Positions 54,359-64,000 of a DNA stretch of 64,000 bases are shown one piece after another. Under the pieces are notes generated by a model, which did no database searches, had not been told where the DNA came from, and worked only from the letters and a program-made list of their open reading frames with translations. Within the stretch, counting starts at the first letter, position 1; each line of letters begins with the position of its first letter. A program made the position numbers and the translations under genes. The stretch spans positions 1 through 64,000 of the forward strand of contig CAMYLV010000023.1 in the NCBI GenBank assembly GCA_947259495.1, written 5' to 3'. Source of the DNA: an uncultured Desulfobacterales bacterium (GTDB lineage: Bacteria; Desulfobacterota; Desulfobacteria; Desulfobacterales; JAHEIW01).

Positions 54359-57300
54359 GTTCCCTCCTTATCCTGGCCCACGCGATCCGTCTTAGGTTTG
54401 CTCTGACTGAATTCAGTGAGCGCTTCCAATAAATTAGCCTTCTTAATCGGCTTGGTTAAATGGGCATTACAGCCCGCATCAAGACTTTTTTGGGTGTCTT
54501 CTTTGAGCGCATAAGCCGTCAGGGCCACAATAGGGGTCTCCGCGTTGCCCTTTTGTTTTTCCAGCTGCCGGATCTCCCGGGTGGCTGTGTAACCATCCTT
54601 TACCGGCATCTGCATATCCATCAAAACAAGATCGTATGTTCCTGCCACAAATTTTTCTATGGCAATGGCGCCGTTTTCGGCGATGTCGACCGTGTGGGGC
54701 GTTTTCTTCAGGTATGACGTTATTAATAGCCGATTGTCTTCAGAGTCATCGACCAGCAGAATATGTAAGGAACGCTCTTCGACTGCGGGTAACACACGCT
54801 TGGCTTTCGGCTTTTTGGAAGCAGCCTTGGTTTTGGCCATCGAAGCGATAATGGCATTTTTCAATTCGTTACGCTTGATGGGCTTAACCAGATAACCCGA
54901 TATGCCATGCGTGCTGGCTCTGGAAATATCCCCCGCGCGGTTGTCGGAAGTCAGCATCATAACGGTCATGCCGCAAAGGGAGGCCTCCTGGTGAATATGA
55001 TCCGCCACCTCGAATCCGTCCATACCGGGCATCCGGCAATCCAGCAATACCAGGTCAAACGGGGCTGTCGCCTTGCGGGCGTGCAGTAACGCGTCCAGTC
55101 CGGCCTGGCCGTTTTCTGTCTCAGTCACCGCCATCCCCCATTGCGAAAGCGTTTCCCTCAGCACCAGACGGTTGGTGGCGTTATCGTCAATAATCAGGCT
55201 CTTAAGTCCTTTCATTTCGATCACCGGCAGTTCTGCATCATCCTCGGGCTTGGTCTGCCCGTCAAATCTGGCCGTAAAGTAAAAGGCGCTGCCCTGCCCC
55301 AGAATGCTTTCAACCCAGATTCGCCCTTCCATAGCTTCGACAATGCGCCGAGAGATGTTTAATCCCAAGCCGGTCCCCCCATACTGCCGGGTGGTGGATG
55401 CATCCACCTGGGTGAACTGCTCAAATATCTTTTTGGTTTTATCGGGCGGGATACCGATTCCAGTATCGGTCACTGAAAAAATCAAGTCAAACCCCCGGCC
55501 AGGCGCATACTCCGATGCCGGTTTAACTTCAATGGCGACTTCGCCTTTTTCAGTGAATTTGATGGCATTGCCAACCAAATTCACCAGGATCTGACGCAAG
55601 CGCAGCGGATCGCCAACCAGTTTAACGGGCGTTTCGGCAATGACGCGGCAGGTCAATTCAAGTCCTTTTTTATGGGCTCGCAGGGCCAGAATTTCGCAGG
55701 TCTTTTCGATAATCTCGCTCAGATCAAAGTCTATTTTTTCCAGTTCAAAATGGCCTGCCTCCAGCTTGCTGATATCAAGAATATCGTTTATGAGGGTTAG
55801 AAGGTTTTCACCGGCGGACTGGAAAATTTGAACATATTGGCGTTGCTCGGGCTCAAGGGGTGTTTCACCGAGCAGCTCGGCCATGCCGATGATGGCATTC
55901 ATCGGTGTACGGATTTCATGGCTCATGCTGGCCAAAAACTCGCTTTTGGCCTCGTTGGCGGCTTCAGCCTGATCCTTGGCAACCATTAGATCCGCCTCAC
56001 CCTGGATGCGATTGATTCCCAGGGCGATTTGCGTGGCCACCGTCCCCAGGGTATCTAGAGTTGATGCCAACAGCTTATTACGGGCGAACATGGCCATAAC
56101 CCCCAGCAGTTTTTCCTGAACGATCAGCGGATATCCCGCAAAGGCAACCATGCCTTCCCGCTTGGCCCATGCCTTATCACTGACCCGTGGATCGTTTTGT
56201 ACGTCGTTTGTCAGGTGTGGAAGGCGCTCCCGGGCAATCAGCCCGATTTTAAACTTTCCCACCGGGATGCGGCCATGCGCACCGTCGATATGGGTATAGA
56301 GACCGGCACTGGCCTGCAGTTCAAGTATCTGCTCCTCGCCGTTCAGGGTCCAAATACGCGCAAAAGCAGCGTCCAGATGATCGGCTATAGCCTCGGCGCA
56401 GCGACATAACATGGGTTGAAGTTCATTGTGCTCGGTAATGGCTTTCCCCACATCTGCTCCCAAAGCCATAAGTTTCGACCGCTCCTTAATCTGGAACTCC
56501 GCCTGCTTGCGTTCCGTAATGTCGCGAACAATTCCTGTAAACAGGCGCTTCTGGCCCAGATGCACTTCGCTAACCGCCAGGTACATGGGAAATGTAATGC
56601 CGTCTTTGCGCAATCCGACGACTTCCCGTCCGATACCAATGATCTTGGCCTTGCCGGTGCGCAAATAATTTCTGATATACTCATCATGCTGGCTGTGGTA
56701 AGGCTCGGGCTGCAGCATGTTGACGTTATGACCGACCACTTCAGCCGACGGGTAGCCAAAGATGTGTTCTGCCGCCGGATTAATTGATTGAACGATGCCC
56801 TTTTCGTTGATGGTGATGATGCCGTCGACCGCTGTTTCCACAATGGCACGGTGCCGTGCCTCACTCTGCGTTAACGCTGCCGCTGTCTGCTGACGCACGC
56901 TGATTTCTTTCTCTAGGTTGGTGTTGGCATCAGATAAATCAGCCGTACGATCGTCCACGACACGTTCGATCATTGCCGTGCGGGCGGCCATTACTAAAAG
57001 GATCGTCCCTAACAGGCCGGAAAACAGAAAGCCGCCCATTAAGACGGCCCGGGCCTCCCAGGGCCGATGTGCTGAAAGATACGCGGCTGTCGGCGTGAAT
57101 TGAACCGTCCAGCGACGACCGGCAAAATCGAAAGTGGATCCCGCAAGAAGGCCGTTAAGAGTACCACGGCGGTTAGCTTCCATCATTAGATGCGGTGCTT
57201 CATTTAGCTGTGTGTGATCGGTATATAACAGGTGATGGCCGACAGGAGCCGACAGGTCGTAAATCGTGCACTTAACATCCTGGCGATCGAACGGCTTCAG

Positions 57301-58593
57301 GGCCGCGGTTACCATGTCATCGATCCGCAAAACCCCCAAAGCAAAGCCTTGCAGGTGTTTGCGGCGTGTTTCCGTATCTGTTTGTGACATTCCTCTATTG
57401 TATATCGGCAAAAAGATAAGGATGCCGAACTGGTTCCCGACCTCCTGCACGAGCCTGATTCTGGAGCTGGCGATCGCTTGTCCGGTGTCGCGCGCCCGGT
57501 TCATGGCAGAGCGGCGGGCGGGATTTGAAGCCAGATCGAACCCCAAAGCTTTCGCGTTACCCTTAAAAGGCTCCAGATAATAAACCGGGAAATACTCCGC
57601 CCGCGGCAAGGCGGGCATGAGCTGTCCCCGCGGGTCCGTTTCTTTGATTTGAAAGTCAGGGTACCCATCTTGCTGCGCCCTGGTCTCATAGACAGCCCGT
57701 TCCGCTTCTGGCACACGGGGGATCCATTCCAAAGCCTGAATGCCCGGGTGGCGCGTTAATGGGCGCTCAACGAATTTGGCAAATTCGTTGCGCTCCACCT
57801 CTTGACTCGATCGAAACAGCCCTTCGATGGAATAGAGCACATCGGCATAGGAACTGAGGGTCTTCACCAAGGCCTGGGATAGGTGGTCTGTGCGACGCTC
57901 AAATACCAGTTGCGCCCGCTTTAACTCGCCGGCACGCACATTGAGGAACAACAGGACGGTCAACAGGGTGGCAAGACAGATCGGCAACGCCACCGAGAGC
58001 CACGTGCGAAGCTTTGATTCACGAAGTTCCATGCTCCAGACCAACATCAGTGGAAACAAAAGGAGCACCCCGACGGTATCGCCCAACCACCAAGTCCACC
58101 AGTTCAAAAAATAGTCATTCCAATGAATGACCCCCGCCAAACACAAGCCTGTCACACCGATAGTCCCAGCTATCAGGCAGCTTAGCGGTCCGCCCAAAAT
58201 CAACATTTTAAAAATATTCTTCAGGCGATCGAGCGGGTTTGGGAATCCAACGAATCGCCGTATCAGCTGGGCGCCCGCCAGGGCTTGCAGAGTGATCCCC
58301 ACAGCAATGCCGGTCGGCAACAACGAAGAAATGAGCATCGTGGCAGGGCTGGCGGAATCAAGAGCGATCCCGGCATAGACGCTAAATGAGCCAATCAAGA
58401 TGCCCGGCCATAGGCCCCGACCGAACAAGAGAATGCCGGCCAAAGCGATGCCCGCTGCAGGCCACACCACAGCTGCGTATCCCGGTGGAATGGCCAGCGG
58501 CAACGCGATTTTGCCCACCACAAAATATGCAGCGGCCACACCCAGAATCTGTGCCGCGCGGACCAACAAAGAATGTTGAGATTGTGTTTTCAA
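54355..58593 (-). CDS. Hybrid sensor histidine kinase: MASE1-CHASE-PAS-GAF-HisKA-HATPase-REC-REC
   Basis: 1412 residues. The MASE1-type membrane region (about 10-225, 7-8 helices) and the CHASE sensor region (about 255-480; [14 protein letters not shown] near 288) are followed by a membrane helix near 530, a PAS domain about 585-700, and a GAF domain about 720-865. HisKA follows with the phospho-His in [10 protein letters not shown] near 893, then the ATPase with DTGIGIPPD near 1048 and [10 protein letters not shown] near 1074. Two receivers follow with Asp near 1186 (LLDCRMPG) and 1324 (LMDMQMPV). It is a complete input module feeding a phosphorelay through the HPt protein encoded right after it. 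The signal is unknown. Confidence 0.95.
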   Translation of the reverse strand: MKTQSQHSLLVRAAQILGVAAAYFVVGKIALPLAIPPGYAAVVWPAAGIALAGILLFGRGLWPGILIGSFSVYAGIALDSASPATMLISSLLPTGIAVGITLQALAGAQLIRRFVGFPNPLDRLKNIFKMLILGGPLSCLIAGTIGVTGLCLAGVIHWNDYFLNWWTWWLGDTVGVLLLFPLMLVWSMELRESKLRTWLSVALPICLATLLTVLLFLNVRAGELKRAQLVFERRTDHLSQALVKTLSSYADVLYSIEGLFRSSQEVERNEFAKFVERPLTRHPGIQALEWIPRVPEAERAVYETRAQQDGYPDFQIKETDPRGQLMPALPRAEYFPVYYLEPFKGNAKALGFDLASNPARRSAMNRARDTGQAIASSRIRLVQEVGNQFGILIFLPIYNRGMSQTDTETRRKHLQGFALGVLRIDDMVTAALKPFDRQDVKCTIYDLSAPVGHHLLYTDHTQLNEAPHLMMEANRRGTLNGLLAGSTFDFAGRRWTVQFTPTAAYLSAHRPWEARAVLMGGFLFSGLLGTILLVMAARTAMIERVVDDRTADLSDANTNLEKEISVRQQTAAALTQSEARHRAIVETAVDGIITINEKGIVQSINPAAEHIFGYPSAEVVGHNVNMLQPEPYHSQHDEYIRNYLRTGKAKIIGIGREVVGLRKDGITFPMYLAVSEVHLGQKRLFTGIVRDITERKQAEFQIKERSKLMALGADVGKAITEHNELQPMLCRCAEAIADHLDAAFARIWTLNGEEQILELQASAGLYTHIDGAHGRIPVGKFKIGLIARERLPHLTNDVQNDPRVSDKAWAKREGMVAFAGYPLIVQEKLLGVMAMFARNKLLASTLDTLGTVATQIALGINRIQGEADLMVAKDQAEAANEAKSEFLASMSHEIRTPMNAIIGMAELLGETPLEPEQRQYVQIFQSAGENLLTLINDILDISKLEAGHFELEKIDFDLSEIIEKTCEILALRAHKKGLELTCRVIAETPVKLVGDPLRLRQILVNLVGNAIKFTEKGEVAIEVKPASEYAPGRGFDLIFSVTDTGIGIPPDKTKKIFEQFTQVDASTTRQYGGTGLGLNISRRIVEAMEGRIWVESILGQGSAFYFTARFDGQTKPEDDAELPVIEMKGLKSLIIDDNATNRLVLRETLSQWGMAVTETENGQAGLDALLHARKATAPFDLVLLDCRMPGMDGFEVADHIHQEASLCGMTVMMLTSDNRAGDISRASTHGISGYLVKPIKRNELKNAIIASMAKTKAASKKPKAKRVLPAVEERSLHILLVDDSEDNRLLITSYLKKTPHTVDIAENGAIAIEKFVAGTYDLVLMDMQMPVKDGYTATREIRQLEKQKGNAETPIVALTAYALKEDTQKSLDAGCNAHLTKPIKKANLLEALTEFSQSKPKTDRVGQDKEGT

Positions 58594-59376
58594 AATGACC
58601 TTTTTTTCATCTCGGTTTCATGGCCGAGAACTGGCAGAAATGGTTCTGCGCTGATAAAGAAAACGGCTAATTGTTGGTCGCCGCTTTGCCATCAACAATA
58701 TCCGTGATCGGCACCGGGATCGATGCATGACGCTTCGTTGTGGGGGACCCCATAAGGACTGGGCTTGAATGATGAAGGTCGAATAATATGAGGATATTGA
58801 GAATATCGGATCAACTGTCGGCCAGGGTCCCCATTATATAACTTTGCTACACCCGGCCAATCTGCTATAATTTATATCAATGGCCGAATAACTGTCAACC
58901 TTCCCATAGTCACATCCCATCGTAGCGGATCTTCACAGGAGGCTCCAGCCCACTCTAGCGTTATGACTTTAAGTTGTAACGACAAAAACAATTTCACAAA
59001 AATAACGACCTGATTGGCCTACTGCTGATATGTTAAAATCAAAAGCCGTGCCAATATTTAAATTCAGCTGAATTTTGCGATAATTCGGCTAATGAACCGT
59101 TTATAAGATTTTGTAAAACTTAAATTTATTGTGATTATTTTTTTGCTTTATATGTTTTTCAAATCTGCTTCAAGAAGGAAGCCGCCGGCATCAGGGTGAA
59201 ATGCCACACCTTAAAGCCGCAAGTTCGGCAGATGACCCATGTTAAAGGATTGGGATTTTATGCCGCAATAAGGAAAAATTCAAGGAAAGCGGGATGGATT
59301 CGGACTAAGGAGTGGAACCTACTTGAATCGGGCATCGGAAATTATGTCATTTGAAGAGGGGCCCGTTATGCGCAGT
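58594..59376. other. Long spacer between glk and the hybrid kinase gene
   Basis: About 780 bases with no gene. From about 59172 to 59245 there is a possible folded RNA on the plus strand: a GGGTG-CACACC-like helix, a GCCG-CAAGTT-CGGC hairpin (59217-59230) and a closing GGGT/ACCC pair, then conserved-looking unpaired bases. No plus-strand gene follows, so it could be a stray relic. The rest is AT-rich. Confidence 0.4.
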
Positions 59377-60390
59377 TTACAGACTCAAGGCGCAATGGGC
59401 AGCGCCCAGAAGAGCGGCTCTGTCGTTGAGGATCACCCGCACCGCAATATTTTTCATAAATTTTTCAAAGCGGCCCTTGGCGATAAAGGCAGCCATGAAG
59501 TCTTCAGCCAGAAGCACAGGTAAGATTTTGGGCGGAATACCGCCACCTAAAAACATGCCGCCGGTGGTAACGCCGGTCAAAGCCAGATTGCCGGCAACTG
59601 ATCCGAAAATACGGCAAAACCGCTGCAGAGCCTCTTGGCAAAGGGGATCATTGCCGTTGATGGCGTATTCGGTAATCACGCGCGCGGCATCGGATGCGCG
59701 CATGGCCTTCTTAACCCTGGACGATTCGGCATTATCCCCAGTTGATTTCAGCCAGTCATAGATATTAACCAATCCCTGGCCGGAAAGAACGCGCTCTGCG
59801 CTGACATGGCCGAAGCGGGCGTGCAGATACTGCCACAGACCCGTCTCGGATTCATCGGAGGGGGCGAAACCGGCATGCCCGCCCTCGGAGGCGACCGGCC
59901 GGTAGCGGCCATCCGCATAAACCAGCAGGGCCAGGCCCAGACCGGTGCCCGGGGCCACCAGACCGATGTTTTGGCCTTTACGAATCCGTGTGCCGTTTAG
60001 CGCTTTAACCTCGCGATGGTTGAGCAATGGAATTGCCATAGCGGTGCTGCCCAAATCGTTGATCAACCGGACCTGCTGCCAGCCAAAGCGCCGGTGGAGC
60101 TTTTTTTCTGATACCACCCAGGGCAGATTGGTGGTGCGGCATTCGCCATTGATCACCGGTCCGGCGATACCGAAACAGGCGGTTTTAATCTTTTCCGGGT
60201 AGCGCTCGATCATTTGGTCAATGATCACCTCGAGGCTGCCCGCATCCCGGCTGGAAAACTCAGCGGTCACCCGGGCCACCGGGCGCATCTTGCCGGCAAC
60301 GAACAAACCCAGACGGGTCTTGGTACCGCCAATATCGCCGGCCAGCACACAGACCGGCTTTTTTAATACCTTGGTTTGAGAAGTAGGCAT
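59377..60390 (-). CDS. glk: Glucokinase
   Basis: 337 residues, normal for bacterial Glk. ATP-binding AGDIGGTKTRLGLF at the N-terminus, sugar-contact region with ACFGIAGPVINGECRTTNLPW, LINDLGSTAMAIP, and GGGIPPKILPV near the end. Phosphorylates glucose to glucose 6-phosphate in the cytoplasm. Two small genes upstream on the same strand may be co-transcribed. Weak ribosome-binding site. Confidence 0.93.
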   Translation of the reverse strand: MPTSQTKVLKKPVCVLAGDIGGTKTRLGLFVAGKMRPVARVTAEFSSRDAGSLEVIIDQMIERYPEKIKTACFGIAGPVINGECRTTNLPWVVSEKKLHRRFGWQQVRLINDLGSTAMAIPLLNHREVKALNGTRIRKGQNIGLVAPGTGLGLALLVYADGRYRPVASEGGHAGFAPSDESETGLWQYLHARFGHVSAERVLSGQGLVNIYDWLKSTGDNAESSRVKKAMRASDAARVITEYAINGNDPLCQEALQRFCRIFGSVAGNLALTGVTTGGMFLGGGIPPKILPVLLAEDFMAAFIAKGRFEKFMKNIAVRVILNDRAALLGAAHCALSL

Positions 60391-60482
60391 CGTTCGAAGC
60401 GCCGCTATTGCTTTTATGCATAAGTGCAGACGCCGATGAATTTTATGCTGCTATTCAAAATCCGCAGCGGGCGTCAATAATA

Positions 60483-60821
60483 TCACCTTGGGTCTTTCTC
60501 TTTTCTAAGCCGAATCAAGACGCTGTACAACCCCTTGCGCTTGAGCTCATCAAAATTTTCAAATACGGCTTCTTCGAGTATTCTAAATTCGGGAATCGAC
60601 CAGCGTGCATAGAGTTGAAGATAATCCCTGAATGTTCTTTTCGAAAAATCAAGCCGCCGGTGCGCCTGGCGCCATTCACCACTATGCTCGAGTTCGTGTA
60701 AATGCAGAACCATCTTGATCATCTCCTTTAACGCCTGATCTTGAACCTCATCGAGAACAACTGCATTTTGCTGTTTCCAGCATTCCCGATCTTCATGATC
60801 GAAGGGAATAATTTTCGCCAT
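60483..60821 (-). CDS. Hypothetical protein, helical and charged
   Basis: 112 residues, no signal peptide. It is rich in Glu, Lys, Arg and Leu with MVLHLHELEHSGEWRQAHRRLDF in the middle. No family recognised. It lies between the Rap1a/Tai-like gene and glk with the same orientation; 32 nt separate it from the Rap1a-like gene. Confidence 0.65.
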   Translation of the reverse strand: MAKIIPFDHEDRECWKQQNAVVLDEVQDQALKEMIKMVLHLHELEHSGEWRQAHRRLDFSKRTFRDYLQLYARWSIPEFRILEEAVFENFDELKRKGLYSVLIRLRKEKDPR

Positions 60822-60853
60822 TATAAGCTTCCTTTATTCTAAGCTATCTCGCG

Positions 60854-61207
60854 TTAGTAGCATTGAAACGCCTCCTTAATCGCTTCGGAGACCAGAACCC
60901 AGGGTGCTTCATTTAGCTTGTCAGGATTGTTAGACAGATAATCTTGTACTACAAGCCTGACTTCCTTAATTTTAAGGCCTTTGGGGATGCAAATCTTTTC
61001 CGGCTTCAAGACGCCATCATAAATAGCGCGATACGCAAAGGTGACACCTGAAATAAATCCCAGACCATAACCGTACAGCTGTGGATCACTGCTTTCGATA
61101 CAGGCTATTAGATTATGACCGCTGTTCATGGGACCGCATTCTGCATACGAAGCGGCCGCCAGCGCCAGGATGATGACTCCAATTGTCAGGATTGAGAGCG
61201 ACTTCAT
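60854..61207 (-). CDS. Exported Rap1a/Tai-like protein
   Basis: 117 residues with a signal peptide (about 1-22, SILTIGVIILALAAASYA). The mature part follows the Rap1a/Tai immunity-domain pattern: YGYGLGFISGVTFAYRAIYDG, then KICIPKGLKIKEVRLVVQDYLSNNPDKL, then LVSEAIKEAFQC at the end, with Cys residues spaced for disulfides. In known cases such proteins neutralise Tae-type amidase toxins of type VI secretion. No T6SS or effector gene is seen here, so a different role is possible. AGGGGC and AGGAAAGG-like pieces precede the start. Confidence 0.75.
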   Translation of the reverse strand: MKSLSILTIGVIILALAAASYAECGPMNSGHNLIACIESSDPQLYGYGLGFISGVTFAYRAIYDGVLKPEKICIPKGLKIKEVRLVVQDYLSNNPDKLNEAPWVLVSEAIKEAFQCY

Positions 61208-61548
61208 AAGAGCCCCTCCTTTCCCCCTTTTATTTCCATAGCAGGGTGTTGATTAAATTATGATTGGTCATAAACCGGCAATCCATTTTTCTGGTGTTTA
61301 AAAATATCGCTGTCTAATGTTTATAAAGGTTCAGGGTTCGGGGCGCAAGGTAAAAGGCAACATCGTAAAAGAAAGGCAAAATTATCTTTTTTTAAAATTT
61401 GAAATGCTCAATTGAGGTTATTGACATTTGCCATCCATCCATTTAAATTGGTTCGCCGGCCAGGAGCACAAACATCGGCGTGTATCCGGTTGTCTCGCAT
61501 GTCTCATTTTTCATTTTTATTTGATCCGTTTTCCCCGGGAGGGCAATC
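61208..61548. other. Intergenic region, nothing notable
   Basis: About 340 AT-rich bases between divergent genes. No repeat, hairpin or coding stretch worth calling, apart from the ribosome-binding site GGGAGGG before the nitroreductase ATG. Confidence 0.5.
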
Positions 61549-62094
61549 ATGTTCTTAGCACTGGCGCAAAAGCGAAGAAGTATCCGAAAATACCTGGACA
61601 AAAGGGTGGCTGCTGAAAAGATGGATCGATTGGTGGAAGCGGCGCTGCGCGCCCCGACATCGATGGGCAAAAATTCGTGGGAATTTGTCGTTGTGACGGA
61701 TTCAAATTTGTTGGCAAAACTATCCAGCGCAAAACCACATGGGGCGACCTTTTTAAAAAATGCGGCTTTTGGAATCGTCGTCTGTGGCAACCCGCAAACA
61801 ACTGACGTGTGGATTGAAGATGCATCGATTGCGTCTGCTTTTATTCATCTGGCAGCAGCGTCCCTTGACCTGGGCAGTTGTTGGATTCAAATCAGAGAAA
61901 GGAAACATGACGACCGGCAAACGGCCGAAGCCTATATTTCCAAAATACTGAACCTTCCAGCGCACATCAAGGTGGAATCTATCATCGCCATCGGCTATCC
62001 GGATGAAACCAAGCCGGGGCACCCAAAAAAAACCTTGCCTTATCATAAGGTATCGTTCAACACCTACGGTACGCCGTATTCACGACGCGCTTAA
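61549..62094 (+). CDS. Nitroreductase family FMN protein
   Basis: 181 residues. Typical nitroreductase start LALAQKRRSIRKYLDKRV, then ALRAPTSMGKNSWEFVVVTD, and the FMN-contact GSCWIQIRERKHDD. GGGAGGG precedes the ATG. Members reduce nitro groups, quinones or flavins with NAD(P)H; substrate not determined. It is followed at 132 nt by a phosphoribosyltransferase gene. Confidence 0.9.
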   Translation: MFLALAQKRRSIRKYLDKRVAAEKMDRLVEAALRAPTSMGKNSWEFVVVTDSNLLAKLSSAKPHGATFLKNAAFGIVVCGNPQTTDVWIEDASIASAFIHLAAASLDLGSCWIQIRERKHDDRQTAEAYISKILNLPAHIKVESIIAIGYPDETKPGHPKKTLPYHKVSFNTYGTPYSRRA

Positions 62095-62225
62095 GCTTCG
62101 TTTAAAATTTTCTATGGCCGTAACGCAAAAGCGATCAATTTTTTCATTTGACAAAAAAAACGAAATGAAAAATAGTGTAGCCCTGTAAACATCAGATCCC
62201 ATCAAGGAGCTTATTTTATCTGATT

Positions 62226-62795
62226 ATGGACAAAGACAAACGATACCTGACCGCCCAGGAACTGTTAACTGATTCCTTTGAGCTGGGCCTGCGCATCTTC
62301 AAAAGCGGGTTCAAGCCCAGTTTTATTATCGGCGTATGGCGGGGCGGTACGCCGGTCGGCATTGCGGTTCAGGAAATACTAGACCATCTAGGCGTTAAAA
62401 CCGATCATATCGCTATCCGCACCTCTTCTTACTACGGGATCAAAAAAAGAGACAAAACGGTCCGGGTCCACGGACTCGAGTATGTCATCCGACGGGCCAA
62501 CTGGGAAGACGGCCTGCTGATCGTAGACGATGTCTTTGACACCGGCAGCAGTATTAAAGCCATCATCGAGGCCCTTAAAGCAAAAATGCGCCGTAACCTG
62601 CCGAAAGACATCAGGGTTGCCACGGCCTGGTTTAAGCCGAAATACAATCTAACGGACATCGTGCCGGATTATTATATTCATGCAACCGATCAATGGCTGG
62701 TGTTTCCTCACGAGTTGGAAGGTCTTACCCGCGAAGAAATGTTCAAAAATAAAGCCGGGATGAAAAAACTGTTTGAGGATGCGGAGTTGGATTAA
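62226..62795 (+). CDS. Phosphoribosyltransferase (purine-type)
   Basis: 189 residues. PRPP-binding motif LLIVDDVFDTGSSIKAII near residue 95-112 is diagnostic. The early IIGVWRGGTPVGIAV loop is also typical. It resembles the xanthine/hypoxanthine phosphoribosyltransferase group (salvage of a purine base with PRPP), but the small size of the hood region does not let me name the base. Confidence 0.88.
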   Translation: MDKDKRYLTAQELLTDSFELGLRIFKSGFKPSFIIGVWRGGTPVGIAVQEILDHLGVKTDHIAIRTSSYYGIKKRDKTVRVHGLEYVIRRANWEDGLLIVDDVFDTGSSIKAIIEALKAKMRRNLPKDIRVATAWFKPKYNLTDIVPDYYIHATDQWLVFPHELEGLTREEMFKNKAGMKKLFEDAELD

Positions 62796-62801
62796 GCACA
62801 T

Positions 62802-62831
62802 AGGGCTTGAGGTGTCAGGTTTCAAGCCTTT
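62802..62831 (+). terminator. Possible weak intrinsic terminator
   Basis: GGCTTGA (62804-62810) and TCAAGCC (62822-62828) pair around an 11-nt loop with TTT after it. It is downstream of the phosphoribosyltransferase gene, but the T-run is short. Confidence 0.45.
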
Positions 62832-62874
62832 AGATTGGGGACTCTCCCAGATGAATGCTTGCCCAATGAGCTGA

Positions 62875-63240
62875 TTATTGCTTTACCCACTGCTCAGCAT
62901 CCGCCAAATTGGAAAAAACCTTAAATGTTTGGGGTAAATCTGTAGCGATTTTAGCAAATGCTTCTGCTAAATCTGTCTGCGCCCCGGATTCAACCACCAG
63001 AGCCGTTTTATTTATCCTGGAATCTTTGGGGTAATTTTCTTTAATGATGTCTTTCAGCTTCTGCAAATCAGCATAGGATAAATTCTGGGGGCCTTGCCGG
63101 AAAACCCAGATTCTATTTTGTTCCGGAAGCCCTTTTACATAGAATAACCTTGCAATGCCTTGCTTTATCTCTCTGAGATCGATGCCTTCTTTGGGTTCGA
63201 TTAAAATATAATCCGTTTTTATGGTTATTTCTGGTGACAT
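62875..63240 (-). CDS. Possible STAS/SpoIIAA-like small protein
   Basis: 121 residues, no signal peptide. The pattern of strands and helices (TDYILIEPKEGIDLREI, RIWVFRQGP, TALVVESGAQTDLAEAFAKIA, TFKVFSNLADAEQWVKQ) recalls STAS/SpoIIAA-like regulators, in which the C-terminal ADAEQWV helix is common. The match is by eye only. Weak start context. It is convergent with the phosphoribosyltransferase gene. Confidence 0.6.
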   Translation of the reverse strand: MSPEITIKTDYILIEPKEGIDLREIKQGIARLFYVKGLPEQNRIWVFRQGPQNLSYADLQKLKDIIKENYPKDSRINKTALVVESGAQTDLAEAFAKIATDLPQTFKVFSNLADAEQWVKQ

Positions 63241-63743
63241 TTTCCAGATGACATTGATTGGATTCGTAAAGGGTATACTTAGCTAATCTTAAGGTCCAGT
63301 CGTAAATATCATCTGCAGACAATAGAAGTCAATATATTGATTTTTACTGGTCGGGTAGTTCGTTTTTCTTTTGATTCGATTATAGCTGTTGTTTTATATC
63401 AGCTAAAAATGTTATAGTTATATTTCCCATAATGCCTGCCCTCCTTATTTGCGGTTTGGTATTATGGTTAGGCTATCTCGGTTGTTCCGCCATGGGCGAC
63501 TGGGATAGCCTGTACATTTTGGCCTCATCTCATCCGGCCGTTATCAGGCCAAAGATTTCCAGTACCGTTTTAGAAAGATCGCCGTGCAATGGGGCAAGGG
63601 ATCTCATTTCTTCCACCGAAAAGCAGGGTTTTTGATTTAGGGCCGGCGTCTAAAATGAGCCTGGAATCAGGAAGGGTGGCAGTAAACCCTGTATTGTGTT
63701 ATGGATACACTTCAGCGCACCGTCAAATGAAAGGAGAAGTTGC
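63241..63743. other. Intergenic region
   Basis: About 500 bases. A 67-codon open frame at 63432-63635 begins MPALLICGLVLWLGYLGCSA, with a hydrophobic start and a Cys, but no good ribosome-binding site precedes it and the rest does not look like protein, so it is not called. No other structure noticed. Confidence 0.45.
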
Positions 63744-64000
63744 TTGAACATCATTCGCAAGATATTTAAGCCTGCCGCTTGGCTGCTGGCGCTCCACATG
63801 CTGATGCTGTCAGGCCCGTATCAATCCGCATGGGCGGCAATAATCAGCACAGATACATTGATCAATGTCGATCGCGGGCGTGATGCCCGGGTCCGATTGA
63901 ACCATTATCTGGTTCGTGAAGATATAAAAGCGCTTTTGGAATCCCGGGGCATTGACCCCGACGAGGTCAAAGCCCGGATGGATAGTTTATCAGATACTGA
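63744..64000 (+). CDS. PA2779 family protein, N-terminal part (truncated at window edge)
   Basis: 85 codons from TTG 63744 behind AAAGGAG, running off the window. Signal/anchor sequence (about 1-30, KPAAWLLALHMLMLSGPYQSAWA) and then STDTLINVDRGRDARVRLNHYLVREDIKALLESRGIDPDE, as in the PA2779 family (short exported proteins with a C-terminal membrane helix). Family function is not established. The gene continues beyond 64000. Confidence 0.7.
   Translation, partial: MNIIRKIFKPAAWLLALHMLMLSGPYQSAWAAIISTDTLINVDRGRDARVRLNHYLVREDIKALLESRGIDPDEVKARMDSLSDT

Noticed and set aside
63432-63635. 67-codon open frame starting MPALLICGLVLW
   Set aside because: Hydrophobic start and a Cys resemble a lipoprotein signal, but there is no good ribosome-binding site and the remainder does not look like protein.
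1-64000. tRNA, rRNA and CRISPR arrays
   Set aside because: No TTCRANY-type T-loop with flanking acceptor stem, no rRNA-like conserved stretch and no regularly spaced repeats were seen; the tandem and dispersed repeats found do not have CRISPR spacing.

Overview
The window looks like one contig piece from a Gram-negative bacterium of the Desulfobacterota type (Desulfobacterales-like), probably a metagenome-derived or little-studied genome. The support is indirect. There are several lipoproteins and an Mla/MCE system (outer membrane), many long PAS/CHASE/MASE1 kinases, a branched-chain-type ABC importer next to an acyl-CoA synthetase, a bisPGD molybdoenzyme, frequent TTG/GTG starts, and several families of degenerate intergenic repeats between nearly every operon. 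No rRNA, tRNA or CRISPR array was seen.

Layout. 1-6.5 kb: a NarL-type two-component pair flanked by two related Peripla_BP_6 binding proteins, with no permease nearby, so a ligand-sensing role is plausible. 6.8-14.4 kb: housekeeping genes (PBP1A, hisI-hisG, an aminotransferase, engB, era). 14.6-28.6 kb: mixed metabolism and redox (DUF3568 lipoprotein, QueG-like Fe-S protein, GFA protein, CGNR regulator, PLP decarboxylase, AhpD-like protein, membrane-anchored MsrA-MsrB fusion, RNA m5C methyltransferase, Tat-exported FAD oxidoreductase, molybdopterin oxidoreductase, ABM protein, AAA/DUF4143 ATPase). 28.6-30.6 kb: a DUF1254 gene remnant, strong terminators and a TetR regulator with matching operator-like sites on both sides.

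30.7-35.3 kb is the most interesting part. A sigma-54 activator with an unrecognised N-terminal domain is divergent from a VIT/vWA secreted protein whose C-terminus is Gly-rich + hydrophobic + basic, and this is followed 1 nt later by a rhombosortase-like rhomboid protease. A good -24/-12 promoter precedes the VIT/vWA gene, and three TACAT-N3-(T/A)TGTA palindromes lie upstream of it. I read this as a self-contained, sigma-54-controlled surface-protein export and anchoring or processing module.

35.4-42.2 kb holds small secreted proteins, a DMT transporter, a DnaJ-DUF1232 protein and a quinone oxidoreductase, interspersed with MITE-like inverted-repeat elements. 42.2-49.0 kb is a livGHMJF-acyl-CoA synthetase operon in which livF carries a 25-bp tandem duplication that shifts its frame into the synthetase gene. 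49.2-58.6 kb combines an Mla-like lipid-transport operon, whose ABC ATPase has lost its Walker A motif, with a REC-cyclase that lacks catalytic residues, an HPt protein and a 1412-residue hybrid kinase. 59.4-64 kb holds glucokinase, small secreted proteins (one Rap1a/Tai-like), a nitroreductase, a phosphoribosyltransferase and the start of a PA2779-type gene.

All domain calls come from reading motifs by eye. No database search was run.
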